Part shown: positions 1 through 22,651 of the stretch, in pieces | Layout: the number at the start of each line of letters is the position of its first letter | Numbering within the stretch: position 1 is the stretch's first letter | From: Bretschneidera sinensis | Taxonomy: Eukaryota > Streptophyta > Magnoliopsida > Brassicales > Akaniaceae | Reading direction: 5' to 3' | DNA length: 64,000 nucleotides | Assembly: GCA_023935145.1 (NCBI GenBank) | Contig: CM043700.1 | Coordinates: forward strand, 136,124,828 to 136,188,827 | The notes under the pieces: model-generated | The model's input: only the letters and a program-made list of their open reading frames with translations | Told to the model about the DNA's origin: nothing | Database searches by the model: none | Position numbers and translations under genes: made by a program

Positions 1-434
1 AGAATAAATTGTTGAAATCTCCCATGACCATCCAGGGGGTGGAACTGCTATTGCTGAAGGCTATAAAATTATCCCAAAGGGGCCTACGAGATACAATAGT
101 ATGAAATCCATAGACAAAACTAATAGAGAAGCAAATGATGAAGTTAAGCATTTTACAGCACAATGTATAACTTGTGGTGTGGAATCAAGATGGAAAGGCT
201 AACCTTCGAAGGGTTCCAAAGGATTAGCACTCTGCCAGCAAAATGGGTGTGGAAATTGTTGGTTGGTTCCATAGTCTGAATTTGTTCTTCATGATGTTGA
301 GGAGTTTAGTCTCACTCAACTTTGTCTCCAAAATACTGATGATGTCAATGTTGTTTTTATTCATGAGGTGCAATACCCCATTTTGCTTCAGGGACTTGTG
401 AAAGCCCCTGATGTTTCAGCTAGCAATTTTCATG
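1..434 (-). pseudogene. LINE ORF2, endonuclease start (partial, stop inside)
   Basis: Read on the minus strand from 434 towards 1, this is the start of an endonuclease/exonuclease/phosphatase domain of a plant LINE ORF2. The start reads MKIAS-stop-NIRGFHKSLKQNG, and the catalytic-type motif MVMGDFNNLF is near the window edge (about 20-60). Active LINEs have Trp where the stop lies (TGG to TGA), so this copy is dead. The rest of ORF2, including reverse transcriptase, lies beyond the left edge. It sits downstream of the ORF1 remnant at 647-1849 in the same orientation, as expected for one LINE. Family assignment is from motif recognition only. Confidence 0.8.
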
Positions 435-646
435 GGACACCAAGAGGGGCATCCCCCCTTCCATTCTTTTTGAGTCCCAGTGGCAGGGCATTTTATCTTT
501 TTTCTTTTTTGTGATTGATTGAGGGCCAATAATCACAGGAGCCTTTTTATCTGTATCCCTTTTGCCCTCAGTACTAACTGGATGGGTGCTTTGGACAGCC
601 TGTTTGGGGCTGAATCAAAAGTCAATGCCACTTGTTGTTCTTGTGA

Positions 647-1849
647 CTAAAATGGAACATGTTCATTTGGAGCTTCTTTTCCAGAGTTGACTAGAGGAGC
701 TATAACTGCAGTTCCTATATTGTCTTGTTTATCCATGCTAGGGGCTGCTATCTGTTCAGCCTGCAGAGCTGTATTCTTCTTAGCTAGAACATGGGCAGCT
801 TTGAACCTACAGTTCTCAACAAAATGCCCAATTACTTTACATCCATTACAGAATTTCGGCAAGTTCTCATATGAGATTCGCTGGTCAATTGTGGTGCCTC
901 CCGGAAGTTTGATGGAGATAGAATGTTTGACTTCTTTCGCTACATCAATTTCAACCAGAATTCTTGCATAAGAAATTCTTTCTTTTTTTGATATGAGCTT
1001 GTCAGCAAACATGGGCTTCCCTAAGCGAGACCCAATCATGCTTAGAGCTTTGGAGGACCATAGTTCTAAGGGAAGGTTCCTCATCTGGACCCAAACCGAC
1101 ATGGTACTGATCTCCTCGTTGTCAAACTGGAAGAACCTTAGCATGATCTTAAGGAGGAGTGATCTATCATACATGATGTAGGGGCCTTCTTGCAATACCT
1201 TTGTCATGCTATCTTCATTCTCAAACTTGAAAATTATCCACCCACTCTCGTGATATTGAACTAGTACTGAGACTTTCCAAGAATCGGTGATTTTTTTCAA
1301 GGCAAGCTTGCCCAGGTATTTGCCTGCAAAATATCCAACCAGGCAGTGCGGCATTTCGTCGAACACCTGGTCTACATCATCCTCGGTTATACATATTTCT
1401 TCTTGATCAAACGTAATGGGTGTCAATTGCTTTCCATTGCTGGGTTTCCTAGTCAGCAAAGAGACTGGCCCACGAGGCCTTCTTAGTCCCATCATTTCGA
1501 GCCCTATTCCTGTTCAAATCAGCTGGAATTCTAGCTGGAGAGCTAGAACATAATGAACCCTCTGGTTCTGTAAAATCACAGCAGTGACTTTCTAAGCTGA
1601 CATCTTCAGCTTCCAGTCCAATGGATCTGGTATCCTCCTCACCCAAGGTTCCTCACCCAAGGTGCAAGAGAGATTTTCTGATTCCAGTTGAGCCAATTCT
1701 GTGATGGGCTGTTCATCATCTGCTATAGCAGGTTTTTTCCCCAATTTCACTGTAGCTGCTTTCTCTTCGAAATAATTCTTGACGAATTCAATATCTTTTT
1801 GTTCTTGAGGATTAACAGCGAACTTGTGACTTGATTTCTTTTTGCCCAT
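647..1849 (-). pseudogene. LINE ORF1 (DUF4283 / zinc-knuckle nucleic-acid-binding protein), frameshifted
   Basis: ORF1 of the same LINE, in three overlapping frames. The start MGKKKSSHKFAVNPQEQ is at 1849; the frame then shifts near 1650 and again near 1450. The longest piece (647-1495) holds a DUF4283-like domain (VGYFAGKYLGKLALKK, then SWKVSVLVQYHESGWIIFKF), a WVQMRNLPLELW segment and one zinc knuckle, CNGCKVIGHFVENC (CX2CX4HX4C). Such proteins bind the LINE RNA. The first frameshift coincides with an exact tandem duplication of 14 bases (1636-1649 and 1650-1663). The block SWASLFAD joins the second and third frames, which shows they were once one protein. Confidence 0.85.
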
Positions 1850-2540
1850 GGCATTAAAATGACAGATGAATCAAAAGGGGAAAAGAGCGATTGGAATGGT
1901 AGAAGACATGGAAGAGAAGCAAAGACGATTTTTGCTGGAGAGCTTCTCTCTCTAACTCTTGACCGTGACTGTCTGGTAATTCAGTCTTTTAACTTTAGCA
2001 TGTGTGAGTCCCCCAACTCACTGCTGCATTATTTCACCAGCGCACATCTAACCAGACCTGACCAGCAACCATCTTGTCGGCTAGTCCATTGAGGACCCCA
2101 ATTTTCCAACTTGTAATCTAGAATTCATGCCATAGCATTTTGGACTCATTATTTGCATAACCCAACGCAAGTCTTTCTTTACAATGAGCACACGTGTGCT
2201 CATCCTAAATTGCATTTGAAGATTCTATGCACCCGTTTTTTTCCAACCAGAGATCTGGATCTCGTGTCATACTTTTCTGGACTTATTGTAACTGGTGGAA
2301 AATCCAGCGCAAGTCTCCTTTCGCGAAATGTACATCTGTACTCACCCTTAATTCCACTTGAAATCTGTGATTGTTGTGCTCACTGCATACTGCTACATAA
2401 CTGCACGCACGCTTAAACCTCAATCACGGAAGGATGTAACAGCTATCCATAACAAGTTAAGTTTGGTCGATTACATTCAATTTGGCTAAGAACTGATTCT
2501 AACATATAGTAACCACGCCACCCATATGTTATTATTTTTA
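1850..2540. other. No gene seen; probable LINE 5' leader and flank
   Basis: Short open frames only (1859-2092, 2153-2416), with no recognisable domain and no coding character. The part next to 1850 is probably the LINE 5' untranslated leader. I could not find its outer end or a target-site duplication. Confidence 0.4.
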
Positions 2541-2569
2541 TCATTAAATTAGACCTTCATTGACAACTC

Positions 2570-3040
2570 ACAAAGCAGGGGTGGCCGTGAGTGTAGTAAT
2601 TGCAAACTTGAACTCGATTCGTGAAACTTAATTGATTAATCGAGTGGATGTGAGTTTGAGTGGATCTTTAACTCATAGCTCGGCTCGAGATTATTTTATT
2701 AAGCTTGAACTCGACTCTAGTATAATTCGAGCTTAACCGATTTTAAATTTAATGAATTCATCTATTAACTAAAAAAATATTTAATATAAATAAAATAATT
2801 TATAGTATAAATATAAAAATTTAATTAATAAATAATTTATAATTAAAATAAAAAATTATAATCGAGCATGCTTGAGAGTCAAACGAGTATAGCTTCTCAT
2901 TACTCGAACTCAATCCGTTTAATTAAATGAGTATGACTCAAAACTCAAATTTGATTCGTAATTCAATAACATCGAATCCAATCGAGCCTCTACAAGTCAA
3001 GTTTCAAGCTCTATACGTAATGCCAACTCACCATCTAAAT
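2570..3040. repeat. Probable degenerate non-autonomous DNA transposon remnant
   Basis: The left end reads GCAGGGGTGGCCGTGAG, similar to hAT termini. The interior is rich in repeated, partly self-complementary TCGAGTT/AACTCGA motifs around an AT-rich core. I do not see a matching CACCCCTG end on the right, so the class is tentative. It lies upstream of the GRAS gene. Confidence 0.35.
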
Positions 3041-3059
3041 GTATTTCTGATTAATGGAT

Positions 3060-4262
3060 ATAAACATTATTATTGAAAGAAAAAAAACACTCTTGATTTG
3101 GATAAGACAAGGGAATGATGATAAAGACTAGTTAAGAAATTAGTAGTTGCGTATTATTAATGAATGGATCCATTGATCATCCAAAATTTTCAATGCCATA
3201 TTCCGCGTGTTCTTATCTCATGATTGATGGCACCTATGATTCATTTCACATTTGCATTGCTCAAAGGCCACACTGTCAATGGTTAATGCCCTGTGTTTCT
3301 TAATTTGTAAGGGCGTGTATGAAAAGAATAAGCAACAAAAAGAGAAAACCTTTTGAATAGCCTGAAAAACGATGACCAGCCAAACAAATCTTTGACTTTG
3401 TCACATTGTTAAAGCATCATGATTCCATAACAGCTCCGATTCCATTCAATTATGTCTGATTCAACGTCACTAAACCACCATGGAAACTTTTGCACCATTT
3501 TCAACTATCACCGTACAATTGGCTCTACTGTTTTCACTCACAATTGATGTTTTGAGTTTTATCCAATTTTTTACCACCACCACATTAAAGGCAATTTACG
3601 CATCATGGTCATGATGCAGTTTGGTCTGCTGAATATACGGTCAGGATTTGATGATGACAAAAACAATGTTGCTTGTGGTCCACACCATAGGAGCATGACA
3701 TATTAGTGCTGTCAACACTGACCAACTCCGGTCAGACAAACGCGCAATGCAAAACGAAAGAAATTGCATAGAAAGATAAGGGGAATTTCTTTCTTTATCT
3801 TGATGATGAAACTTTAAGAAGTTTCTATTCAAGGAAATATAATTTAAGTAAGTTTCCCAATTCTCATTACTTCCTTAGATTCTAGAAAATTGGATTTTCT
3901 TTGGAGTGGTCTTTTTGGCAACTTCTCTGGAAATTGGAATATTGTCCTGTTCAGATTCTTGAATTTGGTTAGTTAAAATGCTCTCAACCATCTAATAATT
4001 TTTTCTATTGGTTTTAATCTTTTCCCTATGGTCTGGGTTGCTTATTTTATTTGTTTCTTTATTTTTACCTTCAAGTTCGTGTTTGTTTTTCCTCTTTAGT
4101 CTTTTGGTAGTAGTTTGTTGCTTTTCAACCATACCTAACCTCACAATCTAAAGTATTTTAATGTAATTATGCAAAGATACCACTATAAAAATGTTTGTTT
4201 GCTTTTGGAATTGTCTTTAATTACTCTTATACAAGGTCAAGCCTAAGGTTTTCTTTCTCCTT
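3060..4262. other. Upstream/promoter region of the GRAS gene, no gene seen
   Basis: Non-coding AT-rich DNA between the repeat and the presumed first, non-coding exon of the SCL1-like gene. The open frame at 3641-3832 has no domain or codon signal. No individual promoter element is certain enough to list. Confidence 0.4.
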
Positions 4263-4381
4263 CCTTTAAAGTTCAAAGGCAATTCTCAAAATTCATCTCC
4301 ATCTGGGTGTCTACTGAATTGCAGGATTTTATTGCTGATCTGATCTCTGCTGCTTTCTCTGAGGTCCTTCTCTTTGATCAG
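4263..4381 (+). other. SCL1: Presumed 5' UTR exon of the SCL1-like gene
   Basis: A pyrimidine-rich leader-like stretch ends in a good splice donor (GATCAG, then GTACTT at 4382). A matching acceptor lies at 6431-6432 (GGCACAG, then GATTC), 58 bases before the preferred start codon. The intron would be about 2.05 kb. The donor/acceptor pair is visible; the transcription start is not, so the left edge is approximate. Transcript data are needed to confirm it. Confidence 0.45.
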
Positions 4382-4861
4382 GTACTTATTATATCTTGAT
4401 AAAGCAAAATATTATTTCTTCTATGATGAGCTTAATTGATTGAGGTTGTGATTGAATGATCTATGTATTCTTTTGGTTTGCATGGATCTTAGCATGTTAT
4501 TAGTAATTCTCAAGCTCTGATTCCTGTGCTGCATATTAATTTTTCTTTTCCTGCTATGTGAAAATAATCTATTCAGGTAGAATCTGACATTTTCCTCTGT
4601 CAGAGAGGTAACCTTCTGTTGAAGTTCTCTAAATAATTTATTTTTTACTTACGTTCTTTTGGTCCGAGTATGTTGAACAAGTACACGGTATGTCTTGAGA
4701 TGAATCCTTCGAAGAAATGTATTAATTTTTGGGTGAACAGAGCTTATTCGGTTGTTTATACATAATTGAAGGACCGATTTCTAAATCGAACCACGCCCAC
4801 TGAGGGGGATTCTTTTTACTCATCCGGTGGGCACATGGTGCGCATCTGGATAAGGGGTGTT

Positions 4862-4882
4862 GGGGGGGGGGGGGGGGGGGGG
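4862..4882 (+). repeat. Poly(G) tract of 21 with G-rich flank
   Basis: Twenty-one consecutive G, followed by AAGGGAGGGAGGA, on the sense strand of the presumed SCL1 5' UTR intron. It can form intramolecular G-quadruplexes and is expected to be unstable in length. The glycine- and proline-rich open frames over it are artefacts of the tract. Confidence 0.95.
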
Positions 4883-6150
4883 AAGGGAGGGAGGATATGT
4901 AGTATGCTTTTAACCATAGAACTGTCTTTCGCACGGAGTAGAAGTGAGCTTGCTTACGTTTACACTCACAAAATGAGTTGCTTATACTGCACTTAGTTGT
5001 GTTTACTTCCCTACGCCTTTCTTTCTCTTCGCTGATATATACTAATACAGCAAAAATTCTAATGGGTCCTTGTCCTGCTCTACCTTGTTCAGAAAGATAA
5101 TTTTCTTCAAATTTCTATTATTTGTCCTTGATTCAATTAGATCCTTAGGTGAAAGAATTTAAGATAACGCCCTCCTCTTAACACATTTAATTATACACTT
5201 ACATAAAAACATCTGTATGCGTTGAAGCCTCATTCATGCAAATTTGACCATGAGGTTGAATTAAATTTCTTTTAGCTAAATTCACAAGTCCAAATGCAAC
5301 CTGACCATAATCCTGAATTTCAGTGACACTTCATTGCGTTGCATTCACTTGGATTATACAAAAGGTGGAAGTAAGGCAGACTAGTCTCTTCATTCCTAAA
5401 TTTACTAAATTGGTGTGAAAATGACGTTTGTAGTCTAGTATGCTAGGGACAAACACAAAAAGAAAATTTATCTTCTCATGCATCTATATCTGTTTCACAA
5501 TCAACCCAATCTTAAGTTTCATTCTTAAAATGGAAAGCAGTTAACAATAATAGATATGTTGTATCAAGCCCGGAATAATATTCTCTGAGACTTTTCAACA
5601 GATGAAATTTATCAGAGGAAAGTGAAAGTAGATTTGTGTAATGAATAGAAAATTCAACATTATTAAGACTCCATTCTCCTCTTCAAATGATTGATTCTTC
5701 TGATCAAATTCCAATTTCCATTACCAAGAGATAAAACGAAAAAAGAAATAATTCAGTTTCTTTATCACTTCTCATTCACAAGGCATTTTGCATTTTTAAG
5801 CAGAGACTGAGAAATAGAACCGTTTGAGTTTAAATCTAGTTGAAATGTACCGGATATTTTATTTTCTTTGCATCTTCTCACTGTTAGTGCATCTAGTTTA
5901 TCTCTAACGAGCAACCTGTTTCCAGGATACATCATCTCATTGATTATTCTGTGATTGATTATATACAACAAACAAACAACACTCCACATAAGGTGTTAAA
6001 GTTCATAACCACGTTTCCTTTAAAGGGTAAGCTTCATTTTAGATCTTAGGGAAAATTACATTATTCCACCAGATGCTTTTATTCTTATAGAGTGCTGCTT
6101 CCTTGGGTATATGGCTAACTATTTGTGAAGCTCACAGTTCACTAGTTTAT

Positions 6151-6153
<3 letters not shown>

Positions 6154-6198
<45 letters not shown>

Positions 6199-6199
6199 G
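6154..6199. repeat. Compound microsatellite (TC)n(AC)n
   Basis: About 27 bases of TC repeat followed by about 18 bases of AC repeat, in the presumed 5' UTR intron of the GRAS gene. Confidence 0.95.
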
Positions 6200-6490
6200 A
6201 GTTCTTTTAGATGTATTCTTCCTGTTGTTGAGGTTTGCTGAATTATGTCCTCCCATTCTTCTCTCGGCTGAATTTGGGCTTGCTGAAAACCTCTTAAGAT
6301 ATTCCAACAACATCCCCCACACTGACCCCCAAATCCAAGCAGGAAAAAGAAAAAAAAAATTGGTTCGGTAATTCCCTGTGGCTTGCAGAAACTAATTATT
6401 TAATGGTCTAACTTTTGAAATTTGTGGCACAGGATTCAAACCCTATGGTCCAACCAGCCTTCCTTGAAAACTGATCGAGCTAAAAGAACT

Positions 6491-8221
6491 ATGTCTTTAG
6501 TTAGGAATCCTAAGCTCTACTCGCTAAAGGGCAGCTCTGACAGCACTGGTTTGTCCACTCAAATATTCAGCTCTGACAAGCATAAGAATCTATGCATGGC
6601 AGATTCATACTCAAGTGAGAGTTATGAAAAGTACTTCCTTGACTCACCAGCAGAAGAGTTAATAAACCCATCTAGTTCTGGCATCTCAGGGAATTCGTTT
6701 CACCAACAAGATGCCTCTTCTTACCAGCTAAGACATGGTCTGTCTTCCTCCATGACTATTCAAAACCCATTTAATACTTCTTTTATCTCCATGAAAAATC
6801 ATGATAGCTATGAAGCAAATTTTGAACCAGATTACTTGGAAAGTCGAAGCCTGGATTCAGTTGACTATGATGAAGATAAAATGAGATTGAAGCTTCAAGA
6901 ACTAGAGAGAGCACTGCTTGATGATAATGATGTTGATGAAGATGACATGTTTGGTAATGGTCAAAGCATGGAAATTGATGGTGAATGGTCTGACCCAATC
7001 TCGAATGCATTGCTTCATGACTCACCCAAAGAGTCTTCATCATCAGATTCCAACCTCAGTAGCATCAGCAACAACAAAGAAGTATCACAAATATCACCTA
7101 GGACTCCAAAGCAATTGCTTATTCATTGTGCTGGTGCACTGTCAGAAGGAAACATAGAGGAAGCTTCAGCTATAATAAATGAACTCCGGCATATGGTCTC
7201 CATTCAAGGAGATCCTCCTCAGAGGATTGCAGCCTATATGGTGGAAGGCCTTGCTGCTCGCATGGCTGCCTCTGGCAAGTTCCTCTATAAAGCTCTAAAA
7301 TGCAAAGAGCCCCCCTCATCTGATAGGCTTGCAGCCATGCAGATCCTCTTTGAGGTGTGCCCTTGTTTTAAATTTGGATTTATGGCAGCAAATGGTGCAA
7401 TCATTGAGGCATTTAAAGATGAGAAAAGGGTGCATATAATAGACTTTGACATAAATCAAGGTAGCCAATACATAACACTGATACAAACGCTTGCTAATGG
7501 GCCCGGTAACCCACCCCACTTGAGGTTAACTGGAGTTGATGACCCCGAGTCTGTTCAACGTGCTGTTGGGGGATTTGAAATGATTGGACTAAGGCTTGAG
7601 AAGCTTGCAGAAGTTCTTGGTGTGCCATTTGAGTTTCAAGCAGTGCCCTCAAGAACTTCTATCATCACTCCATCGATGCTGGATTGCAGGCCTGGGGAAG
7701 CACTTATAGTTAACTTTGCATTTCAGCTGCATCACATGCCTGATGAGAGCGTTTCAACTGTAAACCAGCGAGACCAGCTTCTTCGGATGGTTAAGAGCTT
7801 GAATCCAAAACTTGTGACTGTTGTTGAACAAGATGTCAACACTAACACTGCCCCATTTTTCCCTAGGTTTATTGAAGCCTACAATTACTACTCTGCTGTG
7901 TTCGAGTCCCTGGATGCAACTCTCCCAAGGGAGAGTCAAGACAGGATGAATGTTGAAAGGCAGTGCCTGGCGCGGGACATAGTTAACGTTGTTGCATGTG
8001 AGGGAGAGGAAAGAATAGAGCGGTATGAGGTTGCTGGAAAGTGGAGAGCAAGGATGATGATGGCTGGGTTCAAATCATGTCCAATGAGTCCAAATGTAAT
8101 TGATATGATTCGGAAACTTATAAAGCAGTATTGCAACCGGTACAAGCTGAAGGAGGAGGTAGGTGCACTTCATTTTGGATGGGAAGATAAGAATTTGATT
8201 GTTGCTTCAGCTTGGAGGTAA
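6491..8221 (+). CDS. SCL1: GRAS-family transcription regulator, SCARECROW-LIKE 1 type
   Basis: Intact single coding exon, 576 codons from the ATG at 6491. The frame is open from 6422, but that part is probably leader or intron. MSLVRNPKLYSLKG at 6491 matches the usual SCL1 start, and the length fits the family (about 590 aa in Arabidopsis as I recall it). The N-terminus is variable and acidic (DDNDVDEDD). The GRAS domain follows in order: LHRI near residues 205-300, VHIIDFDINQG near 313, LRLTGVDDPES, the PFYRE-type part FFPRFIEAYNYYSAVFESLD, and the C-terminal SAW motif LHFGWEDKNLIVASAWR. GRAS proteins act in the nucleus as cofactors of DNA-binding proteins; the PAT1/SCL1 branch is linked to light and stress signalling (family knowledge). 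An intron in the 5' UTR is likely. The gene is convergent with the nuclease gene. Confidence 0.95.
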   Translation: MSLVRNPKLYSLKGSSDSTGLSTQIFSSDKHKNLCMADSYSSESYEKYFLDSPAEELINPSSSGISGNSFHQQDASSYQLRHGLSSSMTIQNPFNTSFISMKNHDSYEANFEPDYLESRSLDSVDYDEDKMRLKLQELERALLDDNDVDEDDMFGNGQSMEIDGEWSDPISNALLHDSPKESSSSDSNLSSISNNKEVSQISPRTPKQLLIHCAGALSEGNIEEASAIINELRHMVSIQGDPPQRIAAYMVEGLAARMAASGKFLYKALKCKEPPSSDRLAAMQILFEVCPCFKFGFMAANGAIIEAFKDEKRVHIIDFDINQGSQYITLIQTLANGPGNPPHLRLTGVDDPESVQRAVGGFEMIGLRLEKLAEVLGVPFEFQAVPSRTSIITPSMLDCRPGEALIVNFAFQLHHMPDESVSTVNQRDQLLRMVKSLNPKLVTVVEQDVNTNTAPFFPRFIEAYNYYSAVFESLDATLPRESQDRMNVERQCLARDIVNVVACEGEERIERYEVAGKWRARMMMAGFKSCPMSPNVIDMIRKLIKQYCNRYKLKEEVGALHFGWEDKNLIVASAWR

Positions 8222-8647
8222 TAGATGTCATAAGTCATTAGTTTACTTGCTTCTGGCTTTGGCATAACTATGCACCGTGTGGTTGTTGTAACTATAAGTT
8301 TACGTGGGATCAAGGATGCATGCTAGTGTATTATCTAAAATGACTTTTCAATATGTTGCGGATTTTAGAACAAGGATGATTAGGAATTTGCTAATTTTCT
8401 AACATTTATAAATTATCCCTGGTTCTACTGGCTTTGCCAATCCTTCTCCATATTATTTCATTGAGAAAATTTTCCATTTGCAAAGTTTATTTATTTTTTA
8501 TTTTTTTGGGGTGCGTAAGTCTCCATGCTGGCTCCCCAAATGTGCTAAGATCTTTTGCCTACGAGATAACTAGGCTATTTGGCAGATAATTTTCGGAGAT
8601 AGGTCTATTCTTAATTTGTATACATAAAAACCAAATTATGAAGTGTC

Positions 8648-8828
8648 TTAGGATGTATTCGGTGGATAAGATGAGGAGAAAATAAGATGATTTTTATCTT
8701 ATGAGTGTGTTAAGTTGATACGATAAGAGGGGATGAGATGTCTGTTTTGGGTAGAATTAAGCATCTCATTTTCCTATTTGTTTATCTCATCCAATTTTTT
8801 TATCTTGTTCGTCAAACAGACCCTTAAT
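8648..8828. mobile_element. MITE-like element with imperfect inverted ends
   Basis: The left end (TTAGGATGTATTCGGTGGAT) and the reverse complement of the right end (TTAAGGGTCTGTTTGACGAA) are related. Both continue into GATGAGA-type sequence, so the block folds back on itself. The size of about 180 bp and the 'GGGTCTGTTTG' end are typical of plant MITEs. The superfamily is not determined. Confidence 0.45.
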
Positions 8829-9255
8829 AGATAGTGTAGTAACTTGTTATTGGGAAGAAATTATTCGATTTTAAAGTTGAGGGCAATTTGTTATCTGATA
8901 TAAAGCTTAGGGGGCAAAGGTTTTTTTTAATCTAACATTTTACTGGAAGCATTGGCACTGTTTATGTATCTGCTTAATCTATCTATACTCCTTAATAAAA
9001 GTGATGGTTCCAACATTTTGTTAAAAGCACAAGTATAGTTTTACCTAAAAAAAAATAAGCCTCAATAGATTGAAGGAAATGATAAGATCCTATCTTTATT
9101 TATTTTTCTTGTTCTTTATAGTTACATGTAACTGCTGTTTCACCCCACTTGAGTACAACCAGTTTTATATGTAATTATTTCATTTCTCATTCTTTGTATG
9201 TTTTTTTTGATTAAATACTTTAAAAAATATATTTTAATAAAATTAACTATTTAAG

Positions 9256-9256
<1 letters not shown>

Positions 9257-9304
<48 letters not shown>
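9257..9304. repeat. (TA)24 microsatellite
   Basis: About 48 bases of uninterrupted TA repeat between the convergent GRAS and nuclease genes. Confidence 0.95.
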
Positions 9305-9308
<4 letters not shown>

Positions 9309-9866
9309 ACATGACTTCTCCAAATCCTCAATTGATCACAAACCTTAAAAGTAAATATCCTTCTGCTTAGTTTTTTAAATTCTTCATTTAACGACGATGA
9401 TCACGAATCCTTGTTGCTTCCATCGGCCCCTTAAATTTTTCTCTCTAGATCTGCCACGGGTCACATAAAGCGTTGTGTAAAAAACCATCGGTAAATAGCT
9501 ATACTGATGGATATCCTAGCGTCAGTATAGATCAAAGTGCTACCACAATCAGAACTCACTTTTAACCACACTATTTTCCCAGTTAACAAAGAATTGATTG
9601 ATGCTCCATCAAGAAACCTAAAGTACATGCTAAAGCTCTCCCCAGTTGAGGAGAAAAATGGGAAAGCCACAAAGTAAGAGAACTGCATTAAGTTTTTGTA
9701 AGATATCTGCACTATAAAATTACCACCTTAAATTTCAAAAACTCAATAGCATTAAAAGAATAATTGCTCATATCAAAATTGTAAAAGCCTGATAGATGAA
9801 TTAATTCTAGCCTATCCATATCACAAGGTCATATAAATAAGATAAAGATACATTTATAATGTGCAG

Positions 9867-20510
<10,644 letters not shown>

Positions 20511-20567
20511 TTTTGTTTCTCTTCGGTTTCTCCACCAAAATAATTCCACTTTCTATTTATCTTCTTT

Positions 20568-22651
20568 CTGTTTAGCAAAATCAATAAGAGAGAAGTAAGC
20601 TACATGGTGCTTTGTTGTTATTTAAGTTATCGTCTCAAATTCTTTATCTTTACATTTCAAATCATCCTTAGTAAACTATCACTTTCCCTTCACAAATTAT
20701 CATTCAACTTTCACCAAAAGGCTCTTTCTTTATTAGTTCACCATTCTTACCATCAACAAGCTCTAAATCCTTGAAAACTATTTTGCATCTGTAAATACAT
20801 GCACTATTTTCTTGCAACATTCAAGTTATCAATGTATTATCAAGCGTTAAAACCATATAACGACAACCCAGAAAAACAGAATGATTTTTATTAAGAAATT
20901 ATAACACTTTCAAGGTTCCTTCTATGAGTCCCTCTACTATCAAGATACAAATGCAATTAGAAGCAACCTATCAATGTAGTAAATAGGTGCATAATCACAT
21001 GCATTGGGTGATCGTGTGGAATGCAATATGCAAAAGGTTTTTTTTGATAAGTGCAATATGCAAAAGGTTTTTTGATAAGTGCAATATGCCAAAGGTTACA
21101 AACAACCAAGAACCATCAAACATAAAAGACCAACATAAACAAACAAAATGAATAAACAGAACCTACTCAAAAAAAAAGAAAAACACCTATAAGATATTGA
21201 CCCTAAAACCCAGTCGCCAACACAACCCAATGAACAACTATCTTATCACTACTTTGTTTAGATGCTCATAAATCAAATAGTAGCTGAAAGACAAAACAAT
21301 CCACCCATGAGCAATAAATACAACATAAGACCAATTTTTCCACACTCTTTTCTCGCAATAAGAAAATAACAAATGAAAAGAAAATTCAGAGAAGGCAAAA
21401 TCAAGCCCCTACTTTTTTAAGATTGCATTATACACCATAATCGTGAATATATTTAGACCTAGAGACAAAATCGTTATAAAAAACTATAAAATTTGGCAAA
21501 ACATTAAACAAAGAAAAAATTCACAAACGAAAAAGGAAAAAAAAATGTAGTTTGTTATTATCATATGGTTTCACCAAAGGCAAGCACATTCATGAGGTAT
21601 TGAGCACACTTACAAGAAATCTACCTCTCCATCAACCAACAATGTGTCCAAACATCCTTATACAAGATTAAAAAAACACTTATTTCATATATAATGTAAT
21701 TAAGCTCAATCATCATTGATTCAATTATTTACCAAAGTTTCAGCAATAATCAAGTGCGAGCCTTTAGCAAAGATAAATAAGCATGCTGATCTTCTAATAC
21801 ACCTAGATAGAATATAGTTTGAGCTAGAAAAACTGATATTCAACTTTGAACCTTTTAGATTGTACACAACTATATCTCTCCAAAGTAGGCAAAGAAATTT
21901 CTTCGGAATTTGCAGAGAATGATGCAAATTGCTTGGTTATCTAAGTTAACAAAGAAAATTTCCAATTTCAGGGGACAATACAACAATTTCAACCATCTAA
22001 ATACAGATCATTAAATAGCCTGCTTCCTACGTTATATGTGATATTAAGAAGAAGAAAAAATCACCCATTTGGGTGTCTCAAGGTATTTCCTACACAGGGT
22101 GATTACCCAAAAAGATTGCAACTCATCCCAGGGTGTAGTTAATTTCAGTTCAAGAGATAGTAATTAAAAGAAAAAAAAAAAAAAAAAAAAAACAACTGCT
22201 ACTACTCCACTGCAAGAGTTGTGATTCAAAGAACTGCCATGAATCATCACATTACCAACCCTAAAGCTGTCATAAAAAAAATAAAAAAAACACAGAAAAC
22301 GCATCACCGATGTTTATATCCAGTTTTCTTTAGTTTAACTTTCGAGTAACAGAAAGAGAAAAATCTAACAGCAATTCAATTTGTATTCCAGGGTTTCAAA
22401 CAATGAAATTCTATATTGACAATATATTTTCTTACATTTTTCTGGGTAACCAAACAGAACATCAAAGAAAAATACTACTCAAAAGAAACAAAACCACACA
22501 TTCTTCTTTAAGGACTCCCATTTACACCGAAATAAAGGAAATTTTCGAAAACTTAATTGAATCATCTTTGACAGTGTTCATGAGCATAATGCATCAGTAA
22601 AAAAATTACATAAAATAAAATTGTTATTTTTCTTATGGTAGAGAAACTTAC
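20568..22651 (-). other. SDN5: Presumed 5' UTR intron of SDN5; no gene seen
   Basis: AT-rich, no recognisable coding sequence; the short open frames at 21721-21927 and 22403-22600 have no domain. Contains a tandem repeat (21022-21100) and an A-rich run (22170-22192). Read as an intron because of the donor/acceptor pair at 22643-22651 and 20568. Confidence 0.45.
21022..21100. repeat. Tandem repeat, about 2.5 copies of a 27-31-bp unit
   Basis: The unit TGCAATATGCAAAAGG + T-run + GATAAG occurs twice in full and a third time in part (TGCAATATGCCAAAGG). Confidence 0.9.

Larger units (their letters stand above)
8222..9866. other. Intergenic region between two convergent genes
   Basis: Holds the 3' UTRs of the GRAS gene (plus) and the nuclease gene (minus), a MITE-like repeat (8648-8828) and a TA microsatellite. 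The open frame at 9461-9712 on the minus strand has no recognisable domain. No further gene is seen. Confidence 0.6.

Noticed and set aside
4722..4996. Open frames with poly-Gly and poly-Pro over the G tract
   Set aside because: Created by the poly(G) run itself; no domain, no splice support.
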